Source: an uncultured Oscillospiraceae bacterium (GTDB taxonomy: Bacteria > Bacillota > Clostridia > Oscillospirales > Oscillospiraceae). Taken from it: 33,398 bases of DNA. The position numbers and the translations under genes are program-made. Location: the NCBI GenBank assembly GCA_934589065.1, contig CAKTNN010000024.1, positions 1-33,398 on the forward strand, read 5' to 3'. Below are positions 15,172 through 23,988 of this stretch, one piece after another (positions within the stretch are counted from its first letter, which is position 1; the number at the start of each line of letters is the position of its first letter). The notes beneath the pieces are model-generated. The model ran no database searches, was not told the DNA's origin, and was given only the letters and a program-made list of their open reading frames with translations.

Positions 15172-15200
15172 ATTATACTATATGGCAGGGTTCTTGTAAA
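15172..15200 (-). promoter_or_regulatory. Promoter of the GAPDH gene
   Basis: On the minus strand TTTACA (15200-15195), a 17-base spacer and a perfect TATAAT (15177-15172). A strong promoter suits a highly expressed enzyme. The upstream 15201-15329 stretch holds nothing I can identify. Confidence 0.85.
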
Positions 15201-15329
15201 CTGGGAAAACCGTCAAAACCGGTAGAATTTCCCATAAAATTTTTGTGCAAAATCAGGGTTTCCTGCCTATAAGGGAATATGATTTCCGGTATACCCATGC
15301 TTTCTTCTGGGCATCGCACCGGGTTTGCA

Positions 15330-15363
15330 CAAAAAGCGCCCACCCGAGAAAATCGGGTGGGCG
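15330..15363 (-). terminator. Terminator of the secA-DUF3048 gene run
   Basis: CGCCCACCCGA pairs perfectly (11 bp) with TCGGGTGGGCG around a GAAAA-type loop, followed by TTTTT on the minus strand, just behind the DUF3048 stop. Confidence 0.92.
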
Positions 15364-15369
15364 AAAAAC

Positions 15370-16473
15370 TTACTGATAGCTTACAGGGGAATCCTGGGGA
15401 GCAATTGCCATATAGGTATTGCCTACGCCCAGCTCCAGGGGCTCGCCATCGGCGGTCTTAAACCAGAAGGGGCTGGTTTCGGAGTCTGCACCCCAGAAAA
15501 TGGGGATGATCTTGCCGCCGCAGGCATAGTAGCCGGTGCCGCCGGCAGTAAAGTTTGCGGTGTAGTAGATATCGCCCCGGGTGACATCTGCCAGCATGAT
15601 GATCACGTTGGTAAAGCACTCCGGATCCTGAGTGTCCCCAACCACCATGGCCTTGCCATACTGGTTGTAAACGTACTTGCCAAGGGACTCGTCATATACC
15701 ATGGTGGTGTCCTTCTTGACATTGCGGTAGGTAAAGGTCAGGCTGACCTCGTTGGCATTTTCACCGTCTTCGGGGGTTCCGTTCTCCTTGAACCGGAGGT
15801 TGTAGTCCTTGTCCTCAGGCTGGGTAACGGAGAAGCCCTTCTGCTGGGCATATTCCACCAGGCCTGCGCCCTTGGCAAACAGGCTGTGCTCATACTTGCT
15901 TTCCGGCTGGAAGGTGAAGGCACGCTGGGTATTGCGGAAGGAATAGTCGGTGGTTCCGCTGGTATCGATCATCAGACGGTCTACACCCTTGTTCCGGGCA
16001 TCGTTCAGTACCTGATCGGAACCGGCAGCATCGGCAACGATGGTATCATAGTGCTTTGCAATCTGGTTGAACATCAGCCGGTCAGACCGGACAGAGCCGA
16101 TAGCCTCTGCCTTGGAAACATCGGTATACAGGGCCAGGTCACGGATAATGGAATGGTTGACCAGCATCTCCATCACAATATCCGCGTCCATCGTGCCGTA
16201 ATGGGGCAGGGCATCGTGGATATTGCTGATGGTCACGGCAAAGATTCGACCGGTGTAGGGCTCGTCCAGCGCTTCACCGTTCAGGGGATTAAAGTAGGCG
16301 GGGGCAGGCTCGGTAGTCTCCTCTACGGTTTCCTCCACGGTTTCTTCCGTTGCTTCCTGGGTAGGCGCGGTGGTGGGGGCAGCGGTTGCCTCTGTGGCAG
16401 CAGGTGCAGAGCTGGCGCCGCAGCCGCACAAAATCAGGCTGACCGCCAGCAGCAGTGCAAAGATTTTCTTCAT
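15370..16473 (-). CDS. DUF3048 (YerB-like) lipoprotein
   Basis: This 367-residue exported protein has an N-terminal signal with a likely lipobox L-C-G-C, giving lipidation at C18. A Thr/Glu/Pro-rich linker (about 20-60, with a repeated E-E-T-V unit) precedes the DUF3048 region, which starts at N-P-L-N-G-E and includes I-S-N-I-H-D-A-L-P near 82-90 and G-S-V-R-S-D-R near 126-132. It should sit on the outer face of the membrane. The family's function is not established. GAGGGAG precedes the ATG, and the gene follows the substrate-binding protein by 27 bases. Confidence 0.85.
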   Translation of the reverse strand: MKKIFALLLAVSLILCGCGASSAPAATEATAAPTTAPTQEATEETVEETVEETTEPAPAYFNPLNGEALDEPYTGRIFAVTISNIHDALPHYGTMDADIVMEMLVNHSIIRDLALYTDVSKAEAIGSVRSDRLMFNQIAKHYDTIVADAAGSDQVLNDARNKGVDRLMIDTSGTTDYSFRNTQRAFTFQPESKYEHSLFAKGAGLVEYAQQKGFSVTQPEDKDYNLRFKENGTPEDGENANEVSLTFTYRNVKKDTTMVYDESLGKYVYNQYGKAMVVGDTQDPECFTNVIIMLADVTRGDIYYTANFTAGGTGYYACGGKIIPIFWGADSETSPFWFKTADGEPLELGVGNTYMAIAPQDSPVSYQ

Positions 16474-16500
16474 AATAAACTCCCTCTTTCCAAAAAAGTT

Positions 16501-18096
16501 TTATTCGCTTTGTGTATTTTCCTCCAAGATGGAGGCCATGGTCTTGCCAATGGTGTAATAAAACACATTGTCTCTGGCAGGATTCAGGTCCAGCAGCTCT
16601 CCCCGCTTGGAATAGACATTGTAGGTTCCGAACAACACAGGGATTACGCTGCCGTCCTCGGCGACCATCTGGTTGAGGTTATAGAAGTTGCCGCTATTGG
16701 ACAGAGACTCCTTTGCCATGTTCAATAGCGTTTCGTTTGCCAGCACACTGTTGCCCAGATTGCCGTAGCCCTTGAAGAACTCGGACACATCATAGTTGGG
16801 GGGCAGCCGGGTCTGGCCCAGGTAAACATCATAAGTGCCGGCATTGATGATCTGGCGGTAGGTTGTACCGCCGCCGGAAGCACCGTATTCCAAAACACCT
16901 GCGGGAATACCCAGCTCCGTCAGGTGGGAGGCAATCTGCCGGGCGGTACGCAGCCGGGCAGAATCATCGGCATTGACCAGAATTTTCAGCTTCTGCACTT
17001 CATTTTTGTCGTTCTTCGGCAGCTGTAAGCTGCCGATGGCATCCAAAAAGCGCATGGGGTCATATTCGTACTTCTTTGCCAGATCCTCATTATAATAAGG
17101 AGAGCGGGGGGATGTGATCAGCGTACTGGGCTGTGCCATGCCCCGATAGTTATCCTCGTTAAGGGTTTCCCGGTCGATGGCGTAGGTCAGGGCCTTGCGG
17201 AGCGTATCGTTATTTTTAAAGTAATCGCTATAGAGGGTGTTGCAGGCGAGATACACCATCACGCCGTTATCCACTTCCCACAGCTCAAAATCGCACCGGT
17301 ATTCCCCGTAGGAATCCAGCAGCGGGTCTGCACAGGCCAGGTTCAGGTCGCCGAATTCAAATTCATCCCGCAGCTGGCTCTGGCTGGTGGCCTCAATGAC
17401 GTTGATCTTCTTGGCCCGGGTAGAAAGGGTGGCGCTGCACCACCAGGAGTCCACTCTGGTCAGGTCTGCGCCGTCCTCTCCGGCATGAAATTCATAGGGG
17501 CCGGTACCCAGGGGGTGCTCCGCTGCCACCTCGGAGGCTTTTACAATGGGAATGTCCAGCAGCAGGGGCAGATTTTCGTAGGCCGTATCCAGGTAGAAGG
17601 TCAGGCCGCCGTCCTCCCGGAGCTTATACTCCATGATGTGGGTAAAGCGGCCCTTATAGTAGTCGCTCTGCCTTGCGGCATCGTAGGAGGCAATCACATC
17701 CCCAATGGTTACCTGAGTTCCGTCTGAAAAACGGGCATTGGGATCCACATAGAAGGTATAAATGGTATTGTCCGGGGAAACCCGATATTTCGAGCACAGG
17801 ATGGGTACGGTCTGATTTTGACTGTTATAGGCGAATAGACCCTGATAAATCAGGGAAAACAACACCCGGTTGCTGAAATTCATGGCAATCAGGGGATTCA
17901 TGGAGCGGGTGGGGTAGTAGGCAAGCACCAGGGTTTCGTCTTCCCCGTCATCCACCTCCTCGGTGGGCTCTTCATCCTCCATTAAAATGGCGTCGCCGGT
18001 GGGGACATACGCTTCCTCCTCCGCCCGGGAGGCGCAGCCTGCAAACAGTCCCAAAACAGTGCACAGGCACAAAATCATGGCAAGTATTCGTTTCAC
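16501..18096 (-). CDS. Peptide-type ABC transporter substrate-binding lipoprotein (SBP_bac_5)
   Basis: This 531-residue extracellular binding protein has a signal peptide ending in the lipobox L-F-A-G-C21, then an acidic linker (about 35-55). The body has the family layout, with M-N-P-L-I near the start and Y-A-I-D-R-E near 313, as in oligopeptide/nickel binding proteins. It starts at a GTG (18096) with GGAGG 7 bases upstream, overlapping the pgeF stop (GTGA). No permease or ATPase gene is nearby, so it is an orphan component or serves a transporter encoded elsewhere. The ligand is unknown. Confidence 0.88.
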   Translation of the reverse strand: MKRILAMILCLCTVLGLFAGCASRAEEEAYVPTGDAILMEDEEPTEEVDDGEDETLVLAYYPTRSMNPLIAMNFSNRVLFSLIYQGLFAYNSQNQTVPILCSKYRVSPDNTIYTFYVDPNARFSDGTQVTIGDVIASYDAARQSDYYKGRFTHIMEYKLREDGGLTFYLDTAYENLPLLLDIPIVKASEVAAEHPLGTGPYEFHAGEDGADLTRVDSWWCSATLSTRAKKINVIEATSQSQLRDEFEFGDLNLACADPLLDSYGEYRCDFELWEVDNGVMVYLACNTLYSDYFKNNDTLRKALTYAIDRETLNEDNYRGMAQPSTLITSPRSPYYNEDLAKKYEYDPMRFLDAIGSLQLPKNDKNEVQKLKILVNADDSARLRTARQIASHLTELGIPAGVLEYGASGGGTTYRQIINAGTYDVYLGQTRLPPNYDVSEFFKGYGNLGNSVLANETLLNMAKESLSNSGNFYNLNQMVAEDGSVIPVLFGTYNVYSKRGELLDLNPARDNVFYYTIGKTMASILEENTQSE

Positions 18097-18893
18097 GCCG
18101 TTACCTCCCTGCACACAATCACGGCCCCTTGGCTGCCCCGTTTTCCCTGGGTGACCCGGTGAGACCAGAAGCGGTCACTGCGGCATACGGTGCAATCCTC
18201 GCTGATATCAATGTGCCGAATGCCTGCCCGACCCAGAACCCAGGCGTTCACCGCCTTTAGGTCAACATAATACTTTTCTCCCTGGGGGCGGATAAAGGCC
18301 TCCATCTCCGGGCCGTGGGCATCCAGCAGCGCCTGAGGCACATCCGCGCCGGTCTCAAAGTGGCAAAACCCGATGTTCGGGCCGATGGCAGCCCGGATAT
18401 CCTCCGGTCGGCTGCCGAAATTCTTCACCATTGCCTCTACGGTTTTTGCTCCGATGCCGGATACCGTGCCCCGCCATCCGGCGTGGGCGCCCCCCACCGC
18501 CCCGGTGACCGGGTCGTAAAAGAGGATGGGGGTGCAGTCGGCAGTGAATACCACGAGAGCCGTGCCGGGGGTGTTGGTCACCAGACCGTCGCAGTCCGGC
18601 AGATGGGGGGTATAGAGTCCCGCGCCCCAGTTGTCCTTCCCCACGGGCAGGACAATATTGGAGTGCACCTGCCGGGAAAGCACCGCTTTCTGGGGGTCGA
18701 AGCCCAGGGCCGCCCCCAGAATACCATAGTTTTTGCGGACATTTTCCGGGTCATCTCCCCGGCTCATGCCCAGATTCAGTGAACTGAGATACCCTTCGCT
18801 TACGCCTCCCAGCCGGGTGGTGAAGCAGTGGGGGGCGGCAATGCCCTCCGCCGTCAGGTATTCCAGGCTTCCTTTTTTCTGTGTAATTACCAT
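18093..18893 (-). CDS. pgeF: Peptidoglycan editing factor PgeF (laccase-domain, YfiH family)
   Basis: This 266-residue protein belongs to the multicopper-polyphenol-oxidase-like family now linked to purine nucleoside phosphorolysis/deamination and to preventing wrong amino acids in peptidoglycan precursors. The metal-binding triad is visible: H77 (R-Q-V-H-S), C120 (T-A-D-C-T-P) and H137 (A-H-A-G-W-R-G). The start is the ATG at 18893, with GGAG 7 bases upstream; a longer frame runs back into secA. It lies 26 bases after secA, and its stop overlaps the next gene, so these genes are one unit. Confidence 0.9.
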   Translation of the reverse strand: MVITQKKGSLEYLTAEGIAAPHCFTTRLGGVSEGYLSSLNLGMSRGDDPENVRKNYGILGAALGFDPQKAVLSRQVHSNIVLPVGKDNWGAGLYTPHLPDCDGLVTNTPGTALVVFTADCTPILFYDPVTGAVGGAHAGWRGTVSGIGAKTVEAMVKNFGSRPEDIRAAIGPNIGFCHFETGADVPQALLDAHGPEMEAFIRPQGEKYYVDLKAVNAWVLGRAGIRHIDISEDCTVCRSDRFWSHRVTQGKRGSQGAVIVCREVTA

Positions 18894-18919
18894 AGGTTGT
18901 CTCCGCTGGGGGGACAGAA

Positions 18920-21685
18920 TTATTCCATCCCCGCTTCTTTGTCTTTCTGCATACAGCACTTTTTGTATTTTTTGCCGCTGCCGCAGGGGCAGGGATCGTT
19001 GGGCCCAACCTTCTTGGCGGCATTGCGGATGGGGGCTCTCTTGGGAGCGCTGCCATCGTTTGCACCGGCGGCACCGGTTTCTTTGGCAACCTTCTCCCGC
19101 TTAACCTCCTGCTGGGGCTGGAGCCGCACCAGGAACATCCGCCGGACGGTCTCCTCCTTAATGGACTGGATCATACTCTCGAACATCTGGTAGCCCTCTT
19201 CCTTATAGGCAACCACAGGATCGTGCTGACCGTAGGCCCGCAGACCGATGCCCTGCTTCAAATCGTCCATGGCGTCGATGTTGTCCATCCAGTATTCGTC
19301 CACTACCCGGAGCATAACCACCCGTTCCAGCTCCCGCATGAGCTTTTCGCCGTAGGCGCTTTCCTTTGCCTGGTAGGTTGCCAGGCAGATATCGTAGATG
19401 GTGTCCGCCAGGGCCTGCTGGTTCATGGCAAGCAGCTGGGCTTCCCGGCTCTGGAGGGTGCCCTTGATAAAGTAGATGCCTTCCATCTGCATTGCCAGCT
19501 CCTTCAGGGCAGCCTCATTGACGCTGCCGCCGTTTTCGCTGAGGGCAGAGGATACGTTGCTCTCCACCAGGGAGCGGAGCATGGCGAGGATGTTCTCCCG
19601 CAGGTCTTCTCCGTCCAGCACTTTTTGGCGCTGGGCATAGATCACTTCACGCTGGGTATTCATCACGTCGTCGTATTCAAGGACGCTCTTTCTGGCCTTA
19701 AAGTTCCGGCTTTCCACGTTCTTCTGGGCGTTTTCCACGGCCCCGGAGAGAATTTTTGCATCAATGGGGGTGTCCTCATCCAGACCCAGGGAATCCATCA
19801 TGCCCATGATCCGGTCGGAGGAGAACAGCCGCATCAGGTCGTCCTGCAGGCTCAGGTAGAACCGGCTTTCGCCGGGATCACCCTGACGACCGGAACGGCC
19901 CCGGAGCTGATTGTCGATCCGGCGGGATTCGTGCCGCTCGGTGCCGATGATAAACAGGCCGCCGGCAGCGCGCACCTTTTCCGCTTCTTCGGAGATGTGA
20001 GCCTTATAGGTTTTCAGCAGGTCGTTGTATTCCTGCCGGATGGCAAGAATTTCGGGATCGCTGGTTTCGGCAAAGGAATCGGCCTCCGCAATGAGTTCCT
20101 CCGGCTTGCCCTGCTTGCGCAGGTCTGCCTTTGCCAGAAATTCGGCGTTGCCGCCCAGCATAATATCCGTACCACGGCCTGCCATGTTGGTGGCGATGGT
20201 CACTGCCCCCAGCTTACCGGCCTGGGCCACGATCTGGGCTTCCATCTCGTGGTACTTGGCGTTCAGCACGTTGTGGGGGATGCCTTCCCGCTTGAGCATT
20301 TTGCTGAGGATTTCACTCTTTTCAATGGAGATGGTGCCCACCAGCACAGGCTGGCCCTTGGCGTGGCACGCCTTCACCTGCTCCACAATGGCCCGGAACT
20401 TACCGGCCTCGGTCTTATAGACCACGTCGGGATGATCCACACGAATCACAGGGCGGTTGGTAGGAATCTCCACCACGTCCAGATTGTAAATAGCCTCAAA
20501 TTCCTCCTGCTCCGTCAGGGCCGTACCGGTCATGCCGGAAAGCTTGTCGTAAAGCCGGAAGAAATTCTGGAAGGTAACGGTAGCCAATGTCTTGCTTTCG
20601 CTGGCGACGGTCACGCCCTCTTTTGCCTCAATGGCCTGGTGCAGACCCTCGTTGTAGCGGCGACCGTACATCAGCCGTCCGGTGAACTCATCCACAATGA
20701 TGATTTCCCCGTCCTTGACCACGTAGTCGATATCCTTTTTCATCAGCCCTCTGGCCTTCATGGCCTGATTGATGTGGTGGGAAAGGGTGGTGTTCTCCGC
20801 GTCTGCCAGGTTGTCCACACCGAAGAACTTTTCCGCCTTGGCAATGCCCTCGGCGGTCAGGGAAACGGTGCGGGATTTTTCGTCCACAAAGTAGTCGCAG
20901 TCATAGTCGTCCTGCACCTCTTTGTCCTCGGTCTTGGCAAATACCTGCTTGCGCAGGGTGGAAACAAAACGGTCTGCCATCTGGTAGAGCTGAGAGGAAT
21001 CCTCGCCCTTACCGGAAATAATCAGGGGTGTACGGGCTTCATCGATCAGGATGGAGTCCACCTCGTCCACAATGGCGAAGGCGTGGCCCCGCTGTACCAG
21101 CTCCTGCTTATAAATTGCCATATTGTCCCGGAGGTAGTCAAAGCCCAGCTCGTTATTGGTGCAGTAGGTAATATCCGCGGCGTAGGCGGTTTTTCGTTCT
21201 GCGCTCTGCATACCGGGAATCACCAGGCCCACGGTCAGGCCCATGTAGCGGTAAACCTTGCCCATCCACTCGGACTGGTATTTTGCCAGGTAGTCATTCA
21301 CCGTAACGATATGCACGCCCCGCCCGGTCAAGGCGTTCAGGTAGGCCGGCAGAATGGCAACCAGGGTTTTGCCTTCACCGGTTTTCATTTCCGCAATCCG
21401 GCCCTGATGCAGCACAATGCCGCCGATGAGCTGGACGGGATAGGGCCGCAGACCGATTACCCGGTCGGCAGCCTCCCGGATGGCGGCAAAGGCCTCCGGC
21501 AGCAGATCGTCCAGGGGTTCACCCTTTTCCAGGCGCGCTTTGAATTCTGCGGTTTTGCCTTTCAGCTCGCTTTCGGGCATTTGCTTATATTGGGATTCCA
21601 GTGCCAAAATGGCATCGACCATGGGCTGGATTTTTTTCAGTTCACGCTGGGAACGGGTTCCAAACAGCTTTGTGATCAGTCCCAT
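18920..21685 (-). CDS. secA: Preprotein translocase ATPase SecA
   Basis: This 921-residue motor pushes unfolded preproteins through SecYEG. Walker A is M-K-T-G-E-G-K-T (100-107), the DEAD-type motif is D207-E-V-D, and the helicase-like second half includes T-N-M-A-G-R-G-T-D and R-G-R-S-G-R-Q-G-D. The C-terminus carries the zinc-binding SEC-C motif [13 protein letters not shown], used for SecB or ribosome contact. AAAGGAG lies 8 bases before the ATG. It heads the run pgeF, substrate-binding protein, DUF3048, in which the last two are themselves Sec-exported. Confidence 0.98.
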   Translation of the reverse strand: MGLITKLFGTRSQRELKKIQPMVDAILALESQYKQMPESELKGKTAEFKARLEKGEPLDDLLPEAFAAIREAADRVIGLRPYPVQLIGGIVLHQGRIAEMKTGEGKTLVAILPAYLNALTGRGVHIVTVNDYLAKYQSEWMGKVYRYMGLTVGLVIPGMQSAERKTAYAADITYCTNNELGFDYLRDNMAIYKQELVQRGHAFAIVDEVDSILIDEARTPLIISGKGEDSSQLYQMADRFVSTLRKQVFAKTEDKEVQDDYDCDYFVDEKSRTVSLTAEGIAKAEKFFGVDNLADAENTTLSHHINQAMKARGLMKKDIDYVVKDGEIIIVDEFTGRLMYGRRYNEGLHQAIEAKEGVTVASESKTLATVTFQNFFRLYDKLSGMTGTALTEQEEFEAIYNLDVVEIPTNRPVIRVDHPDVVYKTEAGKFRAIVEQVKACHAKGQPVLVGTISIEKSEILSKMLKREGIPHNVLNAKYHEMEAQIVAQAGKLGAVTIATNMAGRGTDIMLGGNAEFLAKADLRKQGKPEELIAEADSFAETSDPEILAIRQEYNDLLKTYKAHISEEAEKVRAAGGLFIIGTERHESRRIDNQLRGRSGRQGDPGESRFYLSLQDDLMRLFSSDRIMGMMDSLGLDEDTPIDAKILSGAVENAQKNVESRNFKARKSVLEYDDVMNTQREVIYAQRQKVLDGEDLRENILAMLRSLVESNVSSALSENGGSVNEAALKELAMQMEGIYFIKGTLQSREAQLLAMNQQALADTIYDICLATYQAKESAYGEKLMRELERVVMLRVVDEYWMDNIDAMDDLKQGIGLRAYGQHDPVVAYKEEGYQMFESMIQSIKEETVRRMFLVRLQPQQEVKREKVAKETGAAGANDGSAPKRAPIRNAAKKVGPNDPCPCGSGKKYKKCCMQKDKEAGME

Positions 21686-21754
21686 TGGGATCGCTCCTTT
21701 CTTACCCCCGGAAAAACAAGGGGGGCTCTCTCAAAATTTCACCGAATCCTTTGC

Positions 21755-21763
21755 ATTATACCA
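21755..21763 (-). promoter_or_regulatory. Extended -10 promoter of secA
   Basis: On the minus strand TGGTATAAT is a perfect TATAAT with the extended TGn motif; there is no good -35 at 17 bases. Just upstream (21784-21803) lies an AT-rich dyad, GGTTATTT/AAATAATCC, followed by a T-run, which may be a weak terminator for alaX. In the leader a C-run/G-run hairpin (about 21704-21726) precedes the ribosome binding site. Confidence 0.6.
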
Positions 21764-21830
21764 CAGAGAACCGGAAAAATATAGGTTATTTTGTAAATAA
21801 TCCGATTTGGTGCTGCTTATCTGTTCCCTC

Positions 21831-22991
21831 TTATACCTCCCGGAAGCCCTTTGCCAGGAAAAACGCCCGGATTTCCCCTTGGGATGCCGAAAGTCTGCCC
21901 TGCTGGAAGGGGGGCTTGCCGCCGCCGCGCCCGGAAAGCGCCCCGGTCATCTCCTTATTGAGGCTGCGCAGATCCCCATCGGGCTGGGCCAGGCAGTAGC
22001 CGATGCCCGCTTCCGTCCGGCTGAATACCGCCGTAATGCCCCCGGAAAGCTTCGCCGCTCCGTCCGTCAGATCCCGTAAAAGCTCGGGGCTCAGGTCTTC
22101 GGCAAAGGAGAAGCAATCCCCCGCATCCCGGAAATCCTCCGTCCTGGAAGCCAAATTCTGCTTTTCCAGCCGGATGGCCTTCGTTTTCCATTCCTCCAGG
22201 GTGCCAAGGAGCTTTTGTACCGCCTGTCCGGTCTGGGTAATCTGGGCAGAAAGAAGCCGGGATACCTGGCGGTTCTGGTCAAATACCTGGTTCATAAGGG
22301 TCAGAGCCGGGGCACCGCAGGCCATTTCCATCCGCGTGCCGCCCCGGAAGGGAACGGCGGAGAAAAGCTTGATAAGCCCAATCTCTCCGGTGGCGCTTAC
22401 ATGGGTGCCGCAGCAGGCACAGACATCGTAGCCGGGAATTTCCACAATTCTTACAGGCCAGGGCAGCGCCCGCTTGGTGCGGTAGGCCAGGGCGGCAAGC
22501 TCTTCCGGGCCGGGGGTATAGATGTGCAGGGGAATGTTGCTGACCACCGCTCGGTTGGCCTCCGCTTCAATTTCTGCCAGGGCTTCCGCGGGAATCACTC
22601 CGTCAAAGTCAATGACAATATTAGATAGATTCATGTGAAAGCCCGTATTGTGGTAGCCCCAGCGCCTGTGGATAATGCCGGAGACGATGTGCTCGCCGCT
22701 GTGCTGCTGCATCCGCACAAACCGGCTTTCGTAATCAATTTTCCCTTCCACCGTTGTTCCGGGCTCCAAAGCTCCATCGCACAGGTGGATGATTTCCTCC
22801 CCCTGCTCCCGGGTATCCAGCACCCGGACAGCGTTTAGGAAACCGGTATCCGCTGCCTGACCGCCTCCCAGGGGGTAAAAGGCCGTTTTGTCCAGCACTA
22901 CTTCAAACCCCTTTTCCGCTTCCCGGCAGGCAAGCACCCGGGCCTGAAAATGAGATAGGTGGCTATCCTGATAATAAAGCTTTTCCGTCAT
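21831..22991 (-). CDS. Alanyl-tRNA editing protein (AlaX, long form)
   Basis: This 386-residue free-standing homologue of the AlaRS editing domain hydrolyses Ser- or Gly-mischarged tRNA-Ala. Zinc ligands are H97-x3-H101 (Q-Q-H-S-G-E-H) and C193/H197 (C-C-G-T-H). Beyond the editing core it has a helical stretch (about 240-290) and a C-terminal DHHA1-like domain with S-G-R-G-G-G-K-P-P-F-Q-Q-G (about 353-365), as in the long AlaX class. The ATG has AAAGGG upstream. It is transcribed from its own promoter, divergent from the phospholipase-like gene. Confidence 0.92.
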   Translation of the reverse strand: MTEKLYYQDSHLSHFQARVLACREAEKGFEVVLDKTAFYPLGGGQAADTGFLNAVRVLDTREQGEEIIHLCDGALEPGTTVEGKIDYESRFVRMQQHSGEHIVSGIIHRRWGYHNTGFHMNLSNIVIDFDGVIPAEALAEIEAEANRAVVSNIPLHIYTPGPEELAALAYRTKRALPWPVRIVEIPGYDVCACCGTHVSATGEIGLIKLFSAVPFRGGTRMEMACGAPALTLMNQVFDQNRQVSRLLSAQITQTGQAVQKLLGTLEEWKTKAIRLEKQNLASRTEDFRDAGDCFSFAEDLSPELLRDLTDGAAKLSGGITAVFSRTEAGIGYCLAQPDGDLRSLNKEMTGALSGRGGGKPPFQQGRLSASQGEIRAFFLAKGFREV

Positions 22992-23064
22992 AAAGAAGAA
23001 CCCTTTCTATGGATCAATGGCCCTTTCCGGGTTTCCCAAAAAGAGAGGCCGCTGGTTTTCAGCC

Positions 23065-23093
23065 ATTATACCACGCCGGGGCAAGCTTCGCAA
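23065..23093 (-). promoter_or_regulatory. Promoter of alaX
   Basis: On the minus strand TTGCGA (23093-23088), a 17-base spacer ending in TGG, and a perfect TATAAT (23070-23065). The GTGGTATAATG core is the same as at secA. The divergent gene has only a weak candidate, TACAAT at 23165-23170. Confidence 0.7.
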
Positions 23094-23200
23094 CGAAAAG
23101 CTATGTAATGACTCTGAGCGAAAAATTTTATGCAAAAAGCCTGGCTTTTCTACACCAAATCGGTTACAATGGGGAAAACGCTTTTTCGAGGTGATTTGCA

Positions 23201-23971
23201 ATGCCCGCTGCCTATGCCCATTTGCGGTTCGGCTGGGAAGTGACCCTTCCGGGAAAATACGGAACGCTTCCCAAGAATTTTCCCCAGCTTTATCAGGTTG
23301 GTCTTCAGGGGCCGGATCTGCTGTTTTATCACAATCCTCTGTTTTCCACTGCCACGGTAAAGCAGGGCAGCCGGCTCCACAATGATTCCGGTCAGGCCTT
23401 TTTTGAAAGAGCCCTGGCCTGTTACCGGAAAGCGCCCTCCGATGGAGCGCTGGCCTACTTATGGGGGCTGCTGGGCCACTACTGCCTGGATTCCCGGTGC
23501 CATCCCCTGATCAATGAGTCCACTGCCCAGGGACATCCCGGTCATATCGAACTGGAAACGGAATTTGACCGGTATTTGCAGCAGCTGGATGGCAAGATCC
23601 TGCCCCAGGATCGCCATGTCAGCCAGTATTTCCGCTTAACACGGGGAGAGCAGCTGACGGTTTCCCGGTTTTACACCGACGTCTCTCCTGCCTCCATCGG
23701 CTGGTGCAGCGGCAATATGGCCCGGGTCTACCGGGTTATTACCTCTCGGCGGCGCAGAACCGCAAAAATGCTGCTGAGTCTGGGTGGCGAAACGGGCAAG
23801 GGCTTTTTGCCTACGGTAGGCCCGAACCAAAGCTGTGCCCACCTGGACGGGCCTCTGATGGAACGCTATGAAACCGCTCTGGCAGACTATCCGCTTCTTG
23901 CCCAGCAGCTTCTGGAGGCGCTGGAAGGGGACGGGACACTGGGGGAAGGCTTCGCCCCCACCTTCGGTTAA
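23201..23971 (+). CDS. Zinc-dependent phospholipase C-like protein
   Basis: This 256-residue protein of the zinc-dependent PLC superfamily shows H7 near the N-terminus, G-P-D-L-L-F-Y-H (37-44), H60, the metal-binding helix H93-x3-D97-x3-H101 (G-H-Y-C-L-D-S-R-C-H) and H115-x3-E119. The order and spacing match the family's three-zinc site. There is no clear signal peptide, so unlike secreted clostridial PLCs it is probably cytoplasmic, and its substrate is unknown. GAGGTGA precedes the ATG. The stop touches the start region of the next gene, pointing to cotranscription with the transporter. Confidence 0.82.
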   Translation: MPAAYAHLRFGWEVTLPGKYGTLPKNFPQLYQVGLQGPDLLFYHNPLFSTATVKQGSRLHNDSGQAFFERALACYRKAPSDGALAYLWGLLGHYCLDSRCHPLINESTAQGHPGHIELETEFDRYLQQLDGKILPQDRHVSQYFRLTRGEQLTVSRFYTDVSPASIGWCSGNMARVYRVITSRRRRTAKMLLSLGGETGKGFLPTVGPNQSCAHLDGPLMERYETALADYPLLAQQLLEALEGDGTLGEGFAPTFG

Positions 23972-23988
23972 TGGGAGAGAAAAGGATT

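Noticed and set aside
19223..21784. 853-codon open frame on the plus strand opposite secA
   Set aside because: It is antisense to a complete SecA with all motifs; the translation is low-complexity His/Gly/Leu-rich and lacks family features.
23134..23149. AAAAGCC-T-GGCTTTT palindrome upstream of the phospholipase-like gene
   Set aside because: The loop is only one base and no promoter box fits around it well, so no function is claimed.
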